A stretch of 53,588 nucleotides of DNA from SVEL01 sp045126215 (lineage in GTDB: Bacteria; Bacillota; Clostridia; Lachnospirales; Lachnospiraceae), in NCBI GenBank assembly GCA_045126215.1, contig JBGVOD010000018.1, positions 1 through 53,588 on the forward strand, in the 5' to 3' direction. The stretch's first letter is position 1, and each line of letters starts with the position of its first letter. The notes beneath the pieces were generated by a model. It made no database searches. It was not told the origin of the DNA and worked only from the letters and a program-made list of their open reading frames with translations. This document shows, piece by piece, positions 34,653 to 43,484 of the stretch. Position numbers and translations under genes: made by a program.

Positions 34653-35444
34653 ATGAGCGAAGTAATCGTTGTAACATCTGGTAAGGGCGGTGTTGGTAAA
34701 ACTACAACATCTGCAAATGTAGGTACTGGATTGGCAAAACTTGACAAGAAAGTTGTACTTATTGATACAGATATAGGTCTTAGAAACCTTGATGTGGTTA
34801 TGGGACTTGAAAACCGTATTGTTTATAATCTTGTTGACGTTGTTGAAGGCAATTGTAGACCAAAACAGGCTATGATAAAGGATAAGAGATATCCAAATCT
34901 TTATCTTTTACCTTCTGCACAGACAAGAGATAAGACAAGCGTAACACCAGAACAGATGAAAAAGCTTGTAGAAGAATTGAAAGAAGAATTTGATTACATA
35001 ATTCTTGACTGCCCAGCTGGTATTGAACAGGGATTTAAGAATGCTATTGCAGGAGCAGACAGAGCTTTAGTTGTTACAACACCTGAAGTTTCAGCTATTA
35101 GAGATGCAGATAGAATTATTGGTTTATTAGAAGCAAATGAAATGAAGAGAACCGACCTTATCGTTAACAGAATCCGTATGGATATGGTTAAAAAAGGTGA
35201 TATGATGTCAATCGATGATGTACTTGAGATTCTTGCAATTGATTTAATTGGTGCTGTACCGGATGATGAGAATATCGTTATTGCAACAAACCAAGGTGAA
35301 CCATTAGTTGGTAATAACACACTTCCTGGTCAGGCATATATGAATATTTGTCGTCGTATTATTGGAGAAGAGGTTCCTATGTTAGATTTATCATCTGGAA
35401 ACGGATTATTCTCAAAAATTGGCAAGTTATTTAAGAAGAATTAG
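34653..35444 (+). CDS. minD: Septum-site ATPase MinD
   Basis: MinD is a membrane-cycling ATPase that recruits MinC. The deviant Walker A VTSGKGGVGKTT is at residues 7-18, and DTDIGLRNLDVVMGLENRIVY follows; its D-x-GLRNLD core is diagnostic. The C-terminal SKIGKLFKKN is the amphipathic membrane-targeting helix. The start is ATG at 34653 behind TGGAGG; the in-frame ATG at 34641 overlaps that site and is rejected. Confidence 0.97.
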   Translation: MSEVIVVTSGKGGVGKTTTSANVGTGLAKLDKKVVLIDTDIGLRNLDVVMGLENRIVYNLVDVVEGNCRPKQAMIKDKRYPNLYLLPSAQTRDKTSVTPEQMKKLVEELKEEFDYIILDCPAGIEQGFKNAIAGADRALVVTTPEVSAIRDADRIIGLLEANEMKRTDLIVNRIRMDMVKKGDMMSIDDVLEILAIDLIGAVPDDENIVIATNQGEPLVGNNTLPGQAYMNICRRIIGEEVPMLDLSSGNGLFSKIGKLFKKN

Positions 35445-35454
35445 GAGGCACAAG

Positions 35455-35727
35455 ATGGGCATTTTAGATATTTTTAAAAAGAAGCCTTCAGGCAATGTTG
35501 CAAAAGACAGATTAAAGCTCTTACTTGTATCAGATAGAGCAAATTGTTCTCCTGAAATAATGGAGATGATAAAAAATGATATTATTAATGTCATTGCAAA
35601 ATATATGGAAATCGATGCAGAAGGTTTAGATATTCAAATTACTCAAACAGAATCGGATGGTGCAAATGGAAATGTTCCAGCACTTATTGCAAATATTCCG
35701 ATTAAGGAAGTAAAACATAATTCATAA
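35455..35727 (+). CDS. minE: Division topological factor MinE
   Basis: At 90 aa it has normal MinE length, beginning with the membrane-binding MGILDIFKKK and the MinD-contact region AKDRLKLLLVSDRANCSPE. The start ATG at 35455 follows a perfect AGGAGG, 10 bp after minD. A MinE rather than a DivIVA-only system implies Min oscillation in this organism. Confidence 0.95.
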   Translation: MGILDIFKKKPSGNVAKDRLKLLLVSDRANCSPEIMEMIKNDIINVIAKYMEIDAEGLDIQITQTESDGANGNVPALIANIPIKEVKHNS

Positions 35728-35740
35728 TGCCGGAGTAGAT

Positions 35741-36889
35741 ATGGCTAATTTATATAAAAGAGCACTTGAAAAAATAAAAACTTATAAATTGAGGAATTAT
35801 AATTTCAGATTACTATTATGGCTTATTGCAATAAATATTCTTGGAGTTAGTGTAATTGCAAGTGCAACACCATTATCAATATATGAGCAGAAGCAGGTAC
35901 TTGGATTGGCAATTGGTTCTGTAGCGATGATTATTCTCACATTAATTGATTATAATTATGTGCTTAAATTCTATTGGCTAATATATGTATTTAATTTATT
36001 ATTGCTTATGCTTGTTAAATTGGTGGGTGCAAACCATATGGGTGCACAAAGATGGATTGATTTTGGATTTGTCCAGATCCAGCCATCAGAGTTTTGTAAG
36101 ATTTTTATTATACTTTTCTTTGGAAAGTTTCTTATGAAATTCAAGGATAAAATCAATACTCCAAAGATTATTATTGCAACACTTATTTTATTTTTAATTC
36201 CTTTATTGCTTGTTTATAAACAGCCGGATTTATCTACAAGTATTGTTATAACATTTGTTTTTTGTGTAATAATGTATATAGCAGGTATAAGTTATAAAAT
36301 AATAGCCGGTGTTTTTGCAATTGCAATTCCAGCTGTGTTTGTACTTGTATATCTTTTACTTCAGCCAAATCAGACTATTCTTGACGATTATCAGTACAAT
36401 AGACTTATAGGATTCTATGATGAGGATAATGAAATTGCAAAAAGAATCAATTATCAGCAGGACAATTCCTTAATAGCCATTGGATCTGGAGGATTATGGG
36501 GTAAAGGATTAAATAATGAAAGTGAATATAGTGTAAAAAATGGAAACTATATTTCAGAGCCTCAGACAGACTTTATTTTCACTATTGTTGGAGAAGAGTT
36601 GGGGTTTGCGGGTTCAATTGCAGTGATTACTTTAATAGCTCTTATATGTTTTGAGTGCTTTTTAACAGCGGCACATTCCCCCGATTTGGCAGGAAGAGTG
36701 ATATGTTGTAGTATAGGTGCAATGATTGCTTTTCAAGCATTTGTTAATATAGGTGTTGCAACAAAGATACTGCCAAATACAGGTATTCCGTTACCTTTTG
36801 TAAGCTATGGATTAAGTTCTTTGCTTAGTTTAATGATAGCAATGGGGTTTGTATTTAATATTGGATTGCATCAAAAGAAACTTATTTAA
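35741..36889 (+). CDS. rodA: SEDS peptidoglycan polymerase RodA
   Basis: This 382-aa protein has about ten helices. Motifs are RWIDFGFVQIQPSEFCKI, KQPDLSTSI, GSGGLWGKGL, EPQTDFIFTIVGEELGF and TGIPLPFVSYG, all SEDS-family landmarks. Being in the mre-PBP2-min operon, it is RodA rather than FtsW. It polymerises glycan strands from lipid II with PBP2. The start follows CGGAG. Confidence 0.94.
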   Translation: MANLYKRALEKIKTYKLRNYNFRLLLWLIAINILGVSVIASATPLSIYEQKQVLGLAIGSVAMIILTLIDYNYVLKFYWLIYVFNLLLLMLVKLVGANHMGAQRWIDFGFVQIQPSEFCKIFIILFFGKFLMKFKDKINTPKIIIATLILFLIPLLLVYKQPDLSTSIVITFVFCVIMYIAGISYKIIAGVFAIAIPAVFVLVYLLLQPNQTILDDYQYNRLIGFYDEDNEIAKRINYQQDNSLIAIGSGGLWGKGLNNESEYSVKNGNYISEPQTDFIFTIVGEELGFAGSIAVITLIALICFECFLTAAHSPDLAGRVICCSIGAMIAFQAFVNIGVATKILPNTGIPLPFVSYGLSSLLSLMIAMGFVFNIGLHQKKLI

Positions 36890-36912
36890 ATGATGAGAAA
36901 GAGGAGGTTTGT

Positions 36913-37308
36913 ATGAACATAGGATTTATAGCACATAATTCAAAGAAGAACTTGGTTCAGAATTTCTGTATTGCATATAAAGGAATATTATCAAAACATG
37001 AATTATTTGCAACAGGTACAACAGGAAGGATGATAGAAGAGGCAACAAATCTTAATGTTCATAAGTTCCTTGCGGGTAATCTTGGTGGAGAAAATCAATT
37101 ATGTTCGCAGATTGAGAGTAATCAGATAGATATGGTCATCTTTATGAGAGATCCTTTAAGTGTTCAAAGTCATGAACCTGATATTACCAATATTTTTAAA
37201 GCATGCGATTCAAGAAATATTCCACTTGCAACAAATCTTGCCACTGCTGAACTGCTTGTGAAAGCAATGGATAGGGGAGATTTAGAGTGGAGAGACGTAT
37301 ATAGATAA
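36913..37308 (+). CDS. mgsA: Methylglyoxal synthase
   Basis: It converts dihydroxyacetone phosphate to methylglyoxal, a bypass of lower glycolysis under phosphate limitation. The 131-aa protein has IGFIAHNSKK, LFATGTTGRMI, LAGNLGGENQL, the catalytic-region VIFMRDPL and SHEPD, and ATNLATAELLV. The phosphate loop and active-site Asp are intact. It follows rodA after 23 bp behind a perfect GAGGAGG, so it is cotranscribed with the Min and rod genes. Confidence 0.94.
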   Translation: MNIGFIAHNSKKNLVQNFCIAYKGILSKHELFATGTTGRMIEEATNLNVHKFLAGNLGGENQLCSQIESNQIDMVIFMRDPLSVQSHEPDITNIFKACDSRNIPLATNLATAELLVKAMDRGDLEWRDVYR

Positions 37309-37322
37309 AAGTTTTTATGTAT

Positions 37323-37350
37323 AAATGCAGGCATATTGCCTGCATTTTTT
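37323..37350. terminator. Bidirectional terminator between mgsA and the DUF378 gene
   Basis: AAATGCAGGCA (37323-37333) pairs with TGCCTGCATTT (37337-37347) around a TAT loop, and more T's follow. It ends the rod/Min transcript on the plus strand. On the minus strand the same hairpin follows directly after the DUF378 stop codon with a weaker T-run. Confidence 0.88.
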
Positions 37351-37564
37351 AATTTTCACCAAAAGATGAAGAAACTCTTCCGTATAAACTAATCATATAT
37401 AGGCCTGATAAACCTATGGCTGCGTAGATTATTCGTGATAAAAGAGTCATTTTTCCGAATAGAAGTGCAACTAAATCTAAATTAAAGAAACCGATAAGTC
37501 CCCAGTTTATAGCGCCTACGATAACTAATGTTAGAAGTGTGTAGTCTAACCCTTTTGTGTTCAT
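37349..37564 (-). CDS. DUF378 membrane protein (YuzA-like)
   Basis: A 71-aa protein with two membrane helices and the DUF378 core LVIVGAINWGLIGFFNLDLVALLFG. On the minus strand the ATG follows AAGGAGG with good spacing. It is the only gene in the window on this strand, converging on mgsA and diverging from the PRPP-synthetase promoter. The function of the family is unknown. Confidence 0.9.
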   Translation of the reverse strand: MNTKGLDYTLLTLVIVGAINWGLIGFFNLDLVALLFGKMTLLSRIIYAAIGLSGLYMISLYGRVSSSFGEN

Positions 37565-37712
37565 AAAAATCCTCCTTGCAAATTGAGATTTTTACCAAAA
37601 AGCTAAAAAACTTTTGATAAATTATTTATTCATCATATTTATTATTTGTTTATCATTAAAAATTATTATAAAAAAATGCTATTCAAAATATTTCCAAAAA
37701 AATACTTATTTC

Positions 37713-37741
37713 TTGACTACTTAACGTTAAAATGTTATAAA
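37713..37741 (+). promoter_or_regulatory. Strong promoter with internal palindrome before PRPP synthetase
   Basis: TTGACT at 37713-37718, a 17-bp spacer and TATAAA at 37736-37741, with TG at 37733-37734 (extended -10). The perfect palindrome TTAACGTTAA fills 37721-37730 inside the spacer, the right place for a repressor to block RNA polymerase. The surrounding 37565-37787 gap holds no other feature that I can support. Confidence 0.78.
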
Positions 37742-37787
37742 TTATGTGGATTATTATGCCTTTTTAATAGTCGGATTGGAGGAAATG

Positions 37788-38966
37788 ATGTCAGATAAAA
37801 AATTAGATATTACAATCCCTGCAGCACCACTTAAGATAGCTGCACTTGAAGGATGTAGGGATTTAGCAACTCTTGTTGATAAACATATTGTTGAGATGAG
37901 AAATAAAAGAATTGCCAATAACGAGCTTCCACTTGAATTTAAGGGATATAAAAGCGATTCATATTTACTACAATGCCATTGTCCAAGATTTGGCTCTGGA
38001 GAGGCAAAGGGTGTTATTGATGAATCTGTTAGAGGAGATGATATATTTGTAATGGCTGATGTAGGTAATTACAGTCTTACATACAAAGTTTGTGGTTTTG
38101 AAAATCATATGTCACCTGATGATCATTTTCAGGATATGAAACGTATCATATCCGCATCGATTGCTGCTGCAAAGAGAGTGAATGTAATTATGCCTTTTAT
38201 GTATGAAGGCAGACAGCATAAGAGAACAAAAAGGGAATCTCTAGACTGCGCTTTAGCTTTGCAGGAACTTACAAGAATGGGTGTTGAGAATATTATAACT
38301 TTTGATGCACATGATCCAAGAGTCGTAAATTCAATTCCTTTACGTGGTTTTGATAATTATATGCCACCATATCAATTTATCAAAGCAATACTTGATGTTG
38401 ATAATACATTAAAGATTGATTCAGATAATTTGATGATTATCAGCCCTGATGAAGGTGCTATGTCAAGAGCAGTTTATTTTGCTAATGTTCTTGGAGTTGA
38501 TATGGGTATGTTTTACAAGAGAAGAGATTATACAACAATTGTAAACGGAAAGAACCCGATAGTTGCTCATGAATTCCTTGGCACAAAGGTACAGGGCAAA
38601 GATGTTGTTATCGTTGATGATATGATTTCATCAGGGGAGTCTATGCTTGATGTTGCAAAAAAGATTAAGGACAGAGGCGCAAGAAAGGTATTTATCTGTA
38701 CTACATTTGGTTTGTTTACAGATGGTCTTGACAAGTTTGACGATTTTTATGACAAAGGATATTTTGATTATGTTATTACTACAAATTTAACATATAGGAA
38801 TCCAAGCTTATTACAGAGAAAATACTATTTAGAAGCAGATATGAGTAGATACTTAGCTATTATTATTGACACATTAAATCTAAATGATTCAACAGGTAAT
38901 GTTATTTCTCCAACAGAAAGAATAAAAACTCTTGTTGAAGAGTATTACAGAATAAACAACAAATAA
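37788..38966 (+). CDS. prs: Ribose-phosphate pyrophosphokinase, divergent long form
   Basis: It makes PRPP from ribose 5-phosphate and ATP. The PRPP loop DVVIVDDMISSGESM, FDAHDP and YKRRDY match the family. At 392 aa it is longer than the usual 310-320. The N-terminal RFPDGE-like segment reads RFGSGEAKGVIDESVRG, the YARQDR segment reads YEGRQHKRTKRES, and a DHFQD segment is inserted between. It is thus a divergent subtype seen in some clostridia. The start is the second of two ATG codons (37788), 5 nt after TTGGAGG. Confidence 0.9.
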   Translation: MSDKKLDITIPAAPLKIAALEGCRDLATLVDKHIVEMRNKRIANNELPLEFKGYKSDSYLLQCHCPRFGSGEAKGVIDESVRGDDIFVMADVGNYSLTYKVCGFENHMSPDDHFQDMKRIISASIAAAKRVNVIMPFMYEGRQHKRTKRESLDCALALQELTRMGVENIITFDAHDPRVVNSIPLRGFDNYMPPYQFIKAILDVDNTLKIDSDNLMIISPDEGAMSRAVYFANVLGVDMGMFYKRRDYTTIVNGKNPIVAHEFLGTKVQGKDVVIVDDMISSGESMLDVAKKIKDRGARKVFICTTFGLFTDGLDKFDDFYDKGYFDYVITTNLTYRNPSLLQRKYYLEADMSRYLAIIIDTLNLNDSTGNVISPTERIKTLVEEYYRINNK

Positions 38967-38997
38967 TAATAGTAATTTGTGTAATGAGAAAGGCATC

Positions 38998-40395
38998 ATG
39001 TTGCTTATGAGCAGAGAAAATATAAAAGGTCATTTAATTAAAAATGTAAAAGAAAACAGTATTGCAGCTGAACTTGAAATCAAAAAAGGTGATTATCTTT
39101 TGGAAATCAATGGAGAGGTTGTAGAAGATGTTTTTGATTATCAATATATGATTGATGACGAATATGTCGAAATACTTATAAGAAAGTCTGATGGCGAAGA
39201 ATGGTTGTTGGAAATTGATAAAGAATATAATGAGGATATTGGTATAGAATTTGAACAAGGCCTCATGGATGATTACAAATCATGTAGCAATAAATGTATA
39301 TTCTGTTTTATTGACCAAATGCCAAAAGGAATGCGAGATACCCTTTATTTTAAAGATGATGATTCACGTCTTTCTTTCTTACAGGGAAATTACATTACAC
39401 TTACAAATATGAAAGATAAAGACATTGATAGAATTATAAAATATCATCTTTGTCCAATAAATATCTCTATCCATACAACAAATCCTGAGCTTAGATGTAA
39501 AATGCTTCACAACAGGTTTGCTGGTGAAGCACTTAAAAAAGTTGATAAGCTTGCAAAGAACTGTATTGAAATGAACGGACAGATTGTTTTGTGTAAAGGA
39601 GTAAATGATGGAGATGAACTTATTAGAACCATTAATGATTTATCAAAATATCTTCCGCATATGAGAAGTGTATCAGTAGTACCTTCAGGATTAACGAAAT
39701 ATAGAGAAGGATTATATCCTCTTGAATTGTTTAATAAAGAAGATGCAATAAAAGTAATAGATACAATAGAAAATTATCAGAAGAAATTTTTTGATGAATA
39801 TGGACTACATTTTATACATGCTTCAGATGAATGGTATATTATGGCAGAAAGAGATTTTCCTGAAGAAGAACGTTATGATGGATATATTCAGCTTGAGAAT
39901 GGTGTTGGAATGATGAGGCTGTTAAAAGATGAATATATAGAAGCACTTTGTGCTTCAGAAGAAGAAGATATCGACAGAGGGGTTACACTTGCAACTGGTT
40001 CATTGGCATACGGCTTATTATGTGAGTTGATGAGTGAAACCAAAAAGAAATATTCTAAATTTGATTACAATGTTATTGAAATTAAAAACAACTTTTTTGG
40101 AGAAACAATTACTGTATCAGGTCTATTAACAGGTCAGGATATTTATGAACAATTAAAGGATATTGATTTAAAGGATAAGCTTATTCTTCCGGGAAATGTC
40201 CTTAGAAGTGGAGAAGATGTATTTCTGGATGACATGCATTTATATGAGTTATCTGATAAGCTGTCAATAGATATTTGCGTACCAGAAAGTAGTGGTATGT
40301 CACTTCTTGAAGCAGTACTAGCAAAAGAATATAATAATAAAGAATATAACAAAGCAAACTTTGTATATGTAAAATATTACAAAGACAGAGCGTAA
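38998..40395 (+). CDS. DUF512 protein: PDZ-like domain plus radical-SAM-type cluster
   Basis: Order of parts: a PDZ-like domain (about 1-80, with SIAAELEIKKGDYLLEING), then a cluster motif C96-xxx-C100-xx-C103 (CSNKCIFCFID). A TIM-barrel-like region follows with the phrase RMLHNRF-like LRCKMLHNRFAGEAL, and the DUF512 domain ends the protein. The family almost always lies next to der in clostridia, as here (11 bp upstream), suggesting a role tied to ribosome assembly. Its substrate is unknown. The start at 38998 follows GAGAAAGG. Confidence 0.92.
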   Translation: MLLMSRENIKGHLIKNVKENSIAAELEIKKGDYLLEINGEVVEDVFDYQYMIDDEYVEILIRKSDGEEWLLEIDKEYNEDIGIEFEQGLMDDYKSCSNKCIFCFIDQMPKGMRDTLYFKDDDSRLSFLQGNYITLTNMKDKDIDRIIKYHLCPINISIHTTNPELRCKMLHNRFAGEALKKVDKLAKNCIEMNGQIVLCKGVNDGDELIRTINDLSKYLPHMRSVSVVPSGLTKYREGLYPLELFNKEDAIKVIDTIENYQKKFFDEYGLHFIHASDEWYIMAERDFPEEERYDGYIQLENGVGMMRLLKDEYIEALCASEEEDIDRGVTLATGSLAYGLLCELMSETKKKYSKFDYNVIEIKNNFFGETITVSGLLTGQDIYEQLKDIDLKDKLILPGNVLRSGEDVFLDDMHLYELSDKLSIDICVPESSGMSLLEAVLAKEYNNKEYNKANFVYVKYYKDRA

Positions 40396-40406
40396 GGAGA
40401 GATGTT

Positions 40407-41735
40407 ATGAGTAAACCAGTGGTTGCCATTGTTGGAAGACCAAATGTTGGTAAGTCTACATTGTTTAATATGCTTGCCGGTGAGATGATATCGATTGTAA
40501 AAGATACTCCGGGTGTTACAAGAGACAGAATATATGCAGATGTTACATGGCTTAATTATAATTTTACAATGATTGATACAGGTGGTATTGAACCAGATAG
40601 CAATGATATAATTTTATCACAGATGAGAGAACAGGCAGAAATAGCTATTGCAACAGCAGATGTAATTATCTTTATGACAGATGTTAAGCAAGGTCTTGTT
40701 GATAGCGATTCAAAGGTATGTGATATGCTTAGAAAAAGTCACAAACCAGTAATCCTTTGTGTTAATAAGGTTGATAATTTTGAAAAAATGCAGCCAGATG
40801 TATATGAATTTTATAATCTGGGCATTGGTGATCCAATACCGATTAGTGCTGTTTCAAAGTTAGGACTAGGTGAGTTACTTGATGAAGTGACACGTCATTT
40901 TGAAGAAATTGATTATACTGACGAAGAAGATGAAAGGCCTCGTATTGCTATTATCGGAAAGCCAAATGTAGGAAAAAGCTCACTTATCAATAAATTGTCA
41001 GGTGAAAACAGACTTATTGTATCAAATATTGCAGGTACAACAAGAGACGCAGTTGATACTGTTATAAAAAAAGATGGTAAAGAATATGTATTTATTGATA
41101 CTGCAGGACTAAGAAGAAAGAATAAGATAAAAGAAGAGTTAGAAAGATATTCCATTATTCGTTCTGTTACAGCTGTAGAAAGAGCTGATGTAATTGTTCT
41201 TGTAATTGATGCTGTAGAAGGCGTAACGGAACAGGATGCGAAAATCGCAGGTATTGCCCATGAAAGAGGCAAAGGTGTTATAATTGCAGTAAATAAATGG
41301 GATGCAATAGAAAAGAATGATAAAACAATTTACGAATATACAAGAAATGTTAAGGATATTTTATCATTTATGCCATATGCAGAATTACTATTTATTTCCG
41401 CACAGACAGGACAGCGTTTAAATAAACTCTTTGATCTTATTGATGTTGTTATTGAAAATGCAACTCTTCGTGTTGGAACAGGTGTACTTAATGAAATTAT
41501 GGCAGAGGCAGTTGCAATGCAACAGCCACCTTCAGATAAAGGTAAACGACTGAGACTATATTATATTACACAGGTTTCTGTTAAACCACCAACTTTTGTT
41601 ATCTTTGTAAATGACAAAGAGTTAATGCATTTTTCTTATACAAGATATATAGAAAATAAGATAAGAGATTGCTTTGGATTTAAGGGTACTCCTTTGAAAT
41701 TCATAATTAGAGAACGTAAAGAAAAAGAACAATAG
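40407..41735 (+). CDS. der: Ribosome-assembly GTPase Der (EngA)
   Basis: Two consecutive GTPase domains are visible. The first has GRPNVGKST, DTPGVTRD and NKVD; the second has GKPNVGKSS, IAGTTRD, DTAGLRRK and NKWD. A KH-like C-terminal domain ends with GFKGTPLKFIIRERK. The length of 442 aa is standard. Der is essential for 50S maturation. It starts after AAGGAGAGA and is followed 11 bp later by plsY. Confidence 0.97.
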   Translation: MSKPVVAIVGRPNVGKSTLFNMLAGEMISIVKDTPGVTRDRIYADVTWLNYNFTMIDTGGIEPDSNDIILSQMREQAEIAIATADVIIFMTDVKQGLVDSDSKVCDMLRKSHKPVILCVNKVDNFEKMQPDVYEFYNLGIGDPIPISAVSKLGLGELLDEVTRHFEEIDYTDEEDERPRIAIIGKPNVGKSSLINKLSGENRLIVSNIAGTTRDAVDTVIKKDGKEYVFIDTAGLRRKNKIKEELERYSIIRSVTAVERADVIVLVIDAVEGVTEQDAKIAGIAHERGKGVIIAVNKWDAIEKNDKTIYEYTRNVKDILSFMPYAELLFISAQTGQRLNKLFDLIDVVIENATLRVGTGVLNEIMAEAVAMQQPPSDKGKRLRLYYITQVSVKPPTFVIFVNDKELMHFSYTRYIENKIRDCFGFKGTPLKFIIRERKEKEQ

Positions 41736-41746
41736 GAGATATGAAA

Positions 41747-42412
41747 ATGGATATACTTTACAGAATTATTTGTTTAGTAATTGGATATATTTTTGGTTTG
41801 TTTCAGACAGGATATATTTATGGAAAGATGAATCATATAGATATAAGGGATTATGGAAGCGGAAATGCAGGAACAACAAATGCAATGAGAGTTCTTGGCA
41901 AAAAAGCTGGAGTAATCACATATTTAGGAGATGCATTTAAAGGAATATTCTGTGGTCTTCTAATCAGATTAATATTTGGAACATTTATTGATTTAGATGC
42001 AGCATATGTATTTGTACTTGTTTTATATGGAGGTTTAGGAGTAGTACTTGGCCATAATTTTCCATTTTATATGAAATTTAGAGGTGGAAAGGGAATTGCA
42101 GCATCAAGTGGTGTTATTGTATCATTGTTTGATTTAAGATTGATGCTTTTGGCTTTAGTTACTTTTGCTGTTATTACATTTGTTTCAAAGTATGTTTCTC
42201 TTGGATCTATATGTATGATGATGTTTTTCTTTATTGAAATTATTATTTTTGGATTTCTTGGGTGGATGCCTGTTAGCAACACGTCATATTTACTAGAAAC
42301 ATATATATTAGCATTTATTCTTTCGGCATTAGCTGTATATAGACATAGATCTAATATTGTAAGACTGTTAAATGGTACAGAGAGAAAAATAGGTCAGAAG
42401 AAGACTGAATAA
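41747..42412 (+). CDS. plsY: Acyl-phosphate:glycerol-3-phosphate acyltransferase
   Basis: PlsY acylates glycerol 3-phosphate, the product of GpsA encoded next, to start phospholipid synthesis. The membrane protein has DYGSGNAGTTNAMRVLGKKAG, VLGHNFPFYMKFRGGKGIA and the other loop motifs of the family. The usable start is ATG at 41747, 8 nt after AGGAG; the ATG at 41741 is too close to that site. The protein is 221 aa. Confidence 0.95.
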   Translation: MDILYRIICLVIGYIFGLFQTGYIYGKMNHIDIRDYGSGNAGTTNAMRVLGKKAGVITYLGDAFKGIFCGLLIRLIFGTFIDLDAAYVFVLVLYGGLGVVLGHNFPFYMKFRGGKGIAASSGVIVSLFDLRLMLLALVTFAVITFVSKYVSLGSICMMMFFFIEIIIFGFLGWMPVSNTSYLLETYILAFILSALAVYRHRSNIVRLLNGTERKIGQKKTE

Positions 42413-42435
42413 TTAAGAATGGATAGGAGAAACAT

Positions 42436-43449
42436 ATGGCTAATATTTCCATTTTAGGATGCGGAGCATGGGGCATCGGAATAGGAGTGTTATTAAATAA
42501 CAATGGCCACAACGTTACGATGTGGTCCGCCCTTGAAAATGAAGTAGAGATGCTCTTGAAAAACAGAGAAAATACAAATAGTTTAAAAGGTGTAATAATT
42601 GATGATAAGATAAAAATTACATCAGATATTGTTGATGCTGTAACAGATAAAGATATTATTGTTATGGCTGTTGCTTCAAAGTTTACAAGAAGTACATCAA
42701 ATAGAATAAAAGATTTAATAAAAGATAATCAGATTATTTTAAATGTTGCAAAGGGTATTGAAGAAGATACACTTATGACACTGACTGATATAATAAATAA
42801 TGAAATACCAAATGCGGATGTTGCTGTACTTTCAGGACCAAGTCATGCAGAAGAGGTAGGAAGAGGATTGCCTACAACATGTGTAGTTGGCGCAAGAAGA
42901 AAGAAAACAGCAGAATATATCCAGGAAGTGTTTATGAGTAATGCATTTAGAGTGTACACAAGCCCTGATATTCTTGGAATCGAAATAGGTGGTGCATTAA
43001 AAAATGTTATAGCCTTAGCTGCAGGTATGGCTGATGGACTTAACTATGGTGATAATACGAAAGCTGCTCTTATTACAAGAGGTATAGCAGAAATAGGAAG
43101 ACTTGGTATTGCTATGGGAGCAAAAGCTGAAACATTTGCTGGATTAACCGGAATAGGTGATTTGATTGTTACATGTGCAAGTATGCACAGTAGGAACAGA
43201 AGAGCCGGTATTCTTATAGGACAGGGAAAGACAGCTGATGAAGCAATGAAGGAAGTTAATCAGGTTGTAGAGGGTGTATATGCTGCAAAAGCAGGATTGA
43301 AGCTTGCAAAGAAATATAATATTTCATTGCCGATTATCGAACAGGTAAATCATGTATTATTTGATAATAAAGATGTTAATGTTGCAGTTAAGGAGTTAAT
43401 GCTTAGAGACAAAACATCAGAAATTTCTGAGGATTATTGGGAAGAGTAA
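42436..43449 (+). CDS. gpsA: Glycerol-3-phosphate dehydrogenase [NAD(P)+]
   Basis: GpsA reduces dihydroxyacetone phosphate to glycerol 3-phosphate. The N-terminal dinucleotide motif ILGCGAWGIGIGVLL, the strand LNVAKGIEEDT, LSGPSHAEEV and the catalytic segment GGALKNVIALAAGMADGL (with its Lys) are all present. The length of 337 aa is standard. The order der-plsY-gpsA is conserved in clostridia. It starts behind TAGGAG. Confidence 0.97.
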   Translation: MANISILGCGAWGIGIGVLLNNNGHNVTMWSALENEVEMLLKNRENTNSLKGVIIDDKIKITSDIVDAVTDKDIIVMAVASKFTRSTSNRIKDLIKDNQIILNVAKGIEEDTLMTLTDIINNEIPNADVAVLSGPSHAEEVGRGLPTTCVVGARRKKTAEYIQEVFMSNAFRVYTSPDILGIEIGGALKNVIALAAGMADGLNYGDNTKAALITRGIAEIGRLGIAMGAKAETFAGLTGIGDLIVTCASMHSRNRRAGILIGQGKTADEAMKEVNQVVEGVYAAKAGLKLAKKYNISLPIIEQVNHVLFDNKDVNVAVKELMLRDKTSEISEDYWEE

Positions 43450-43484
43450 ATCAAAGAAATAACACAAAAAGGAAGAGAGTTTCA

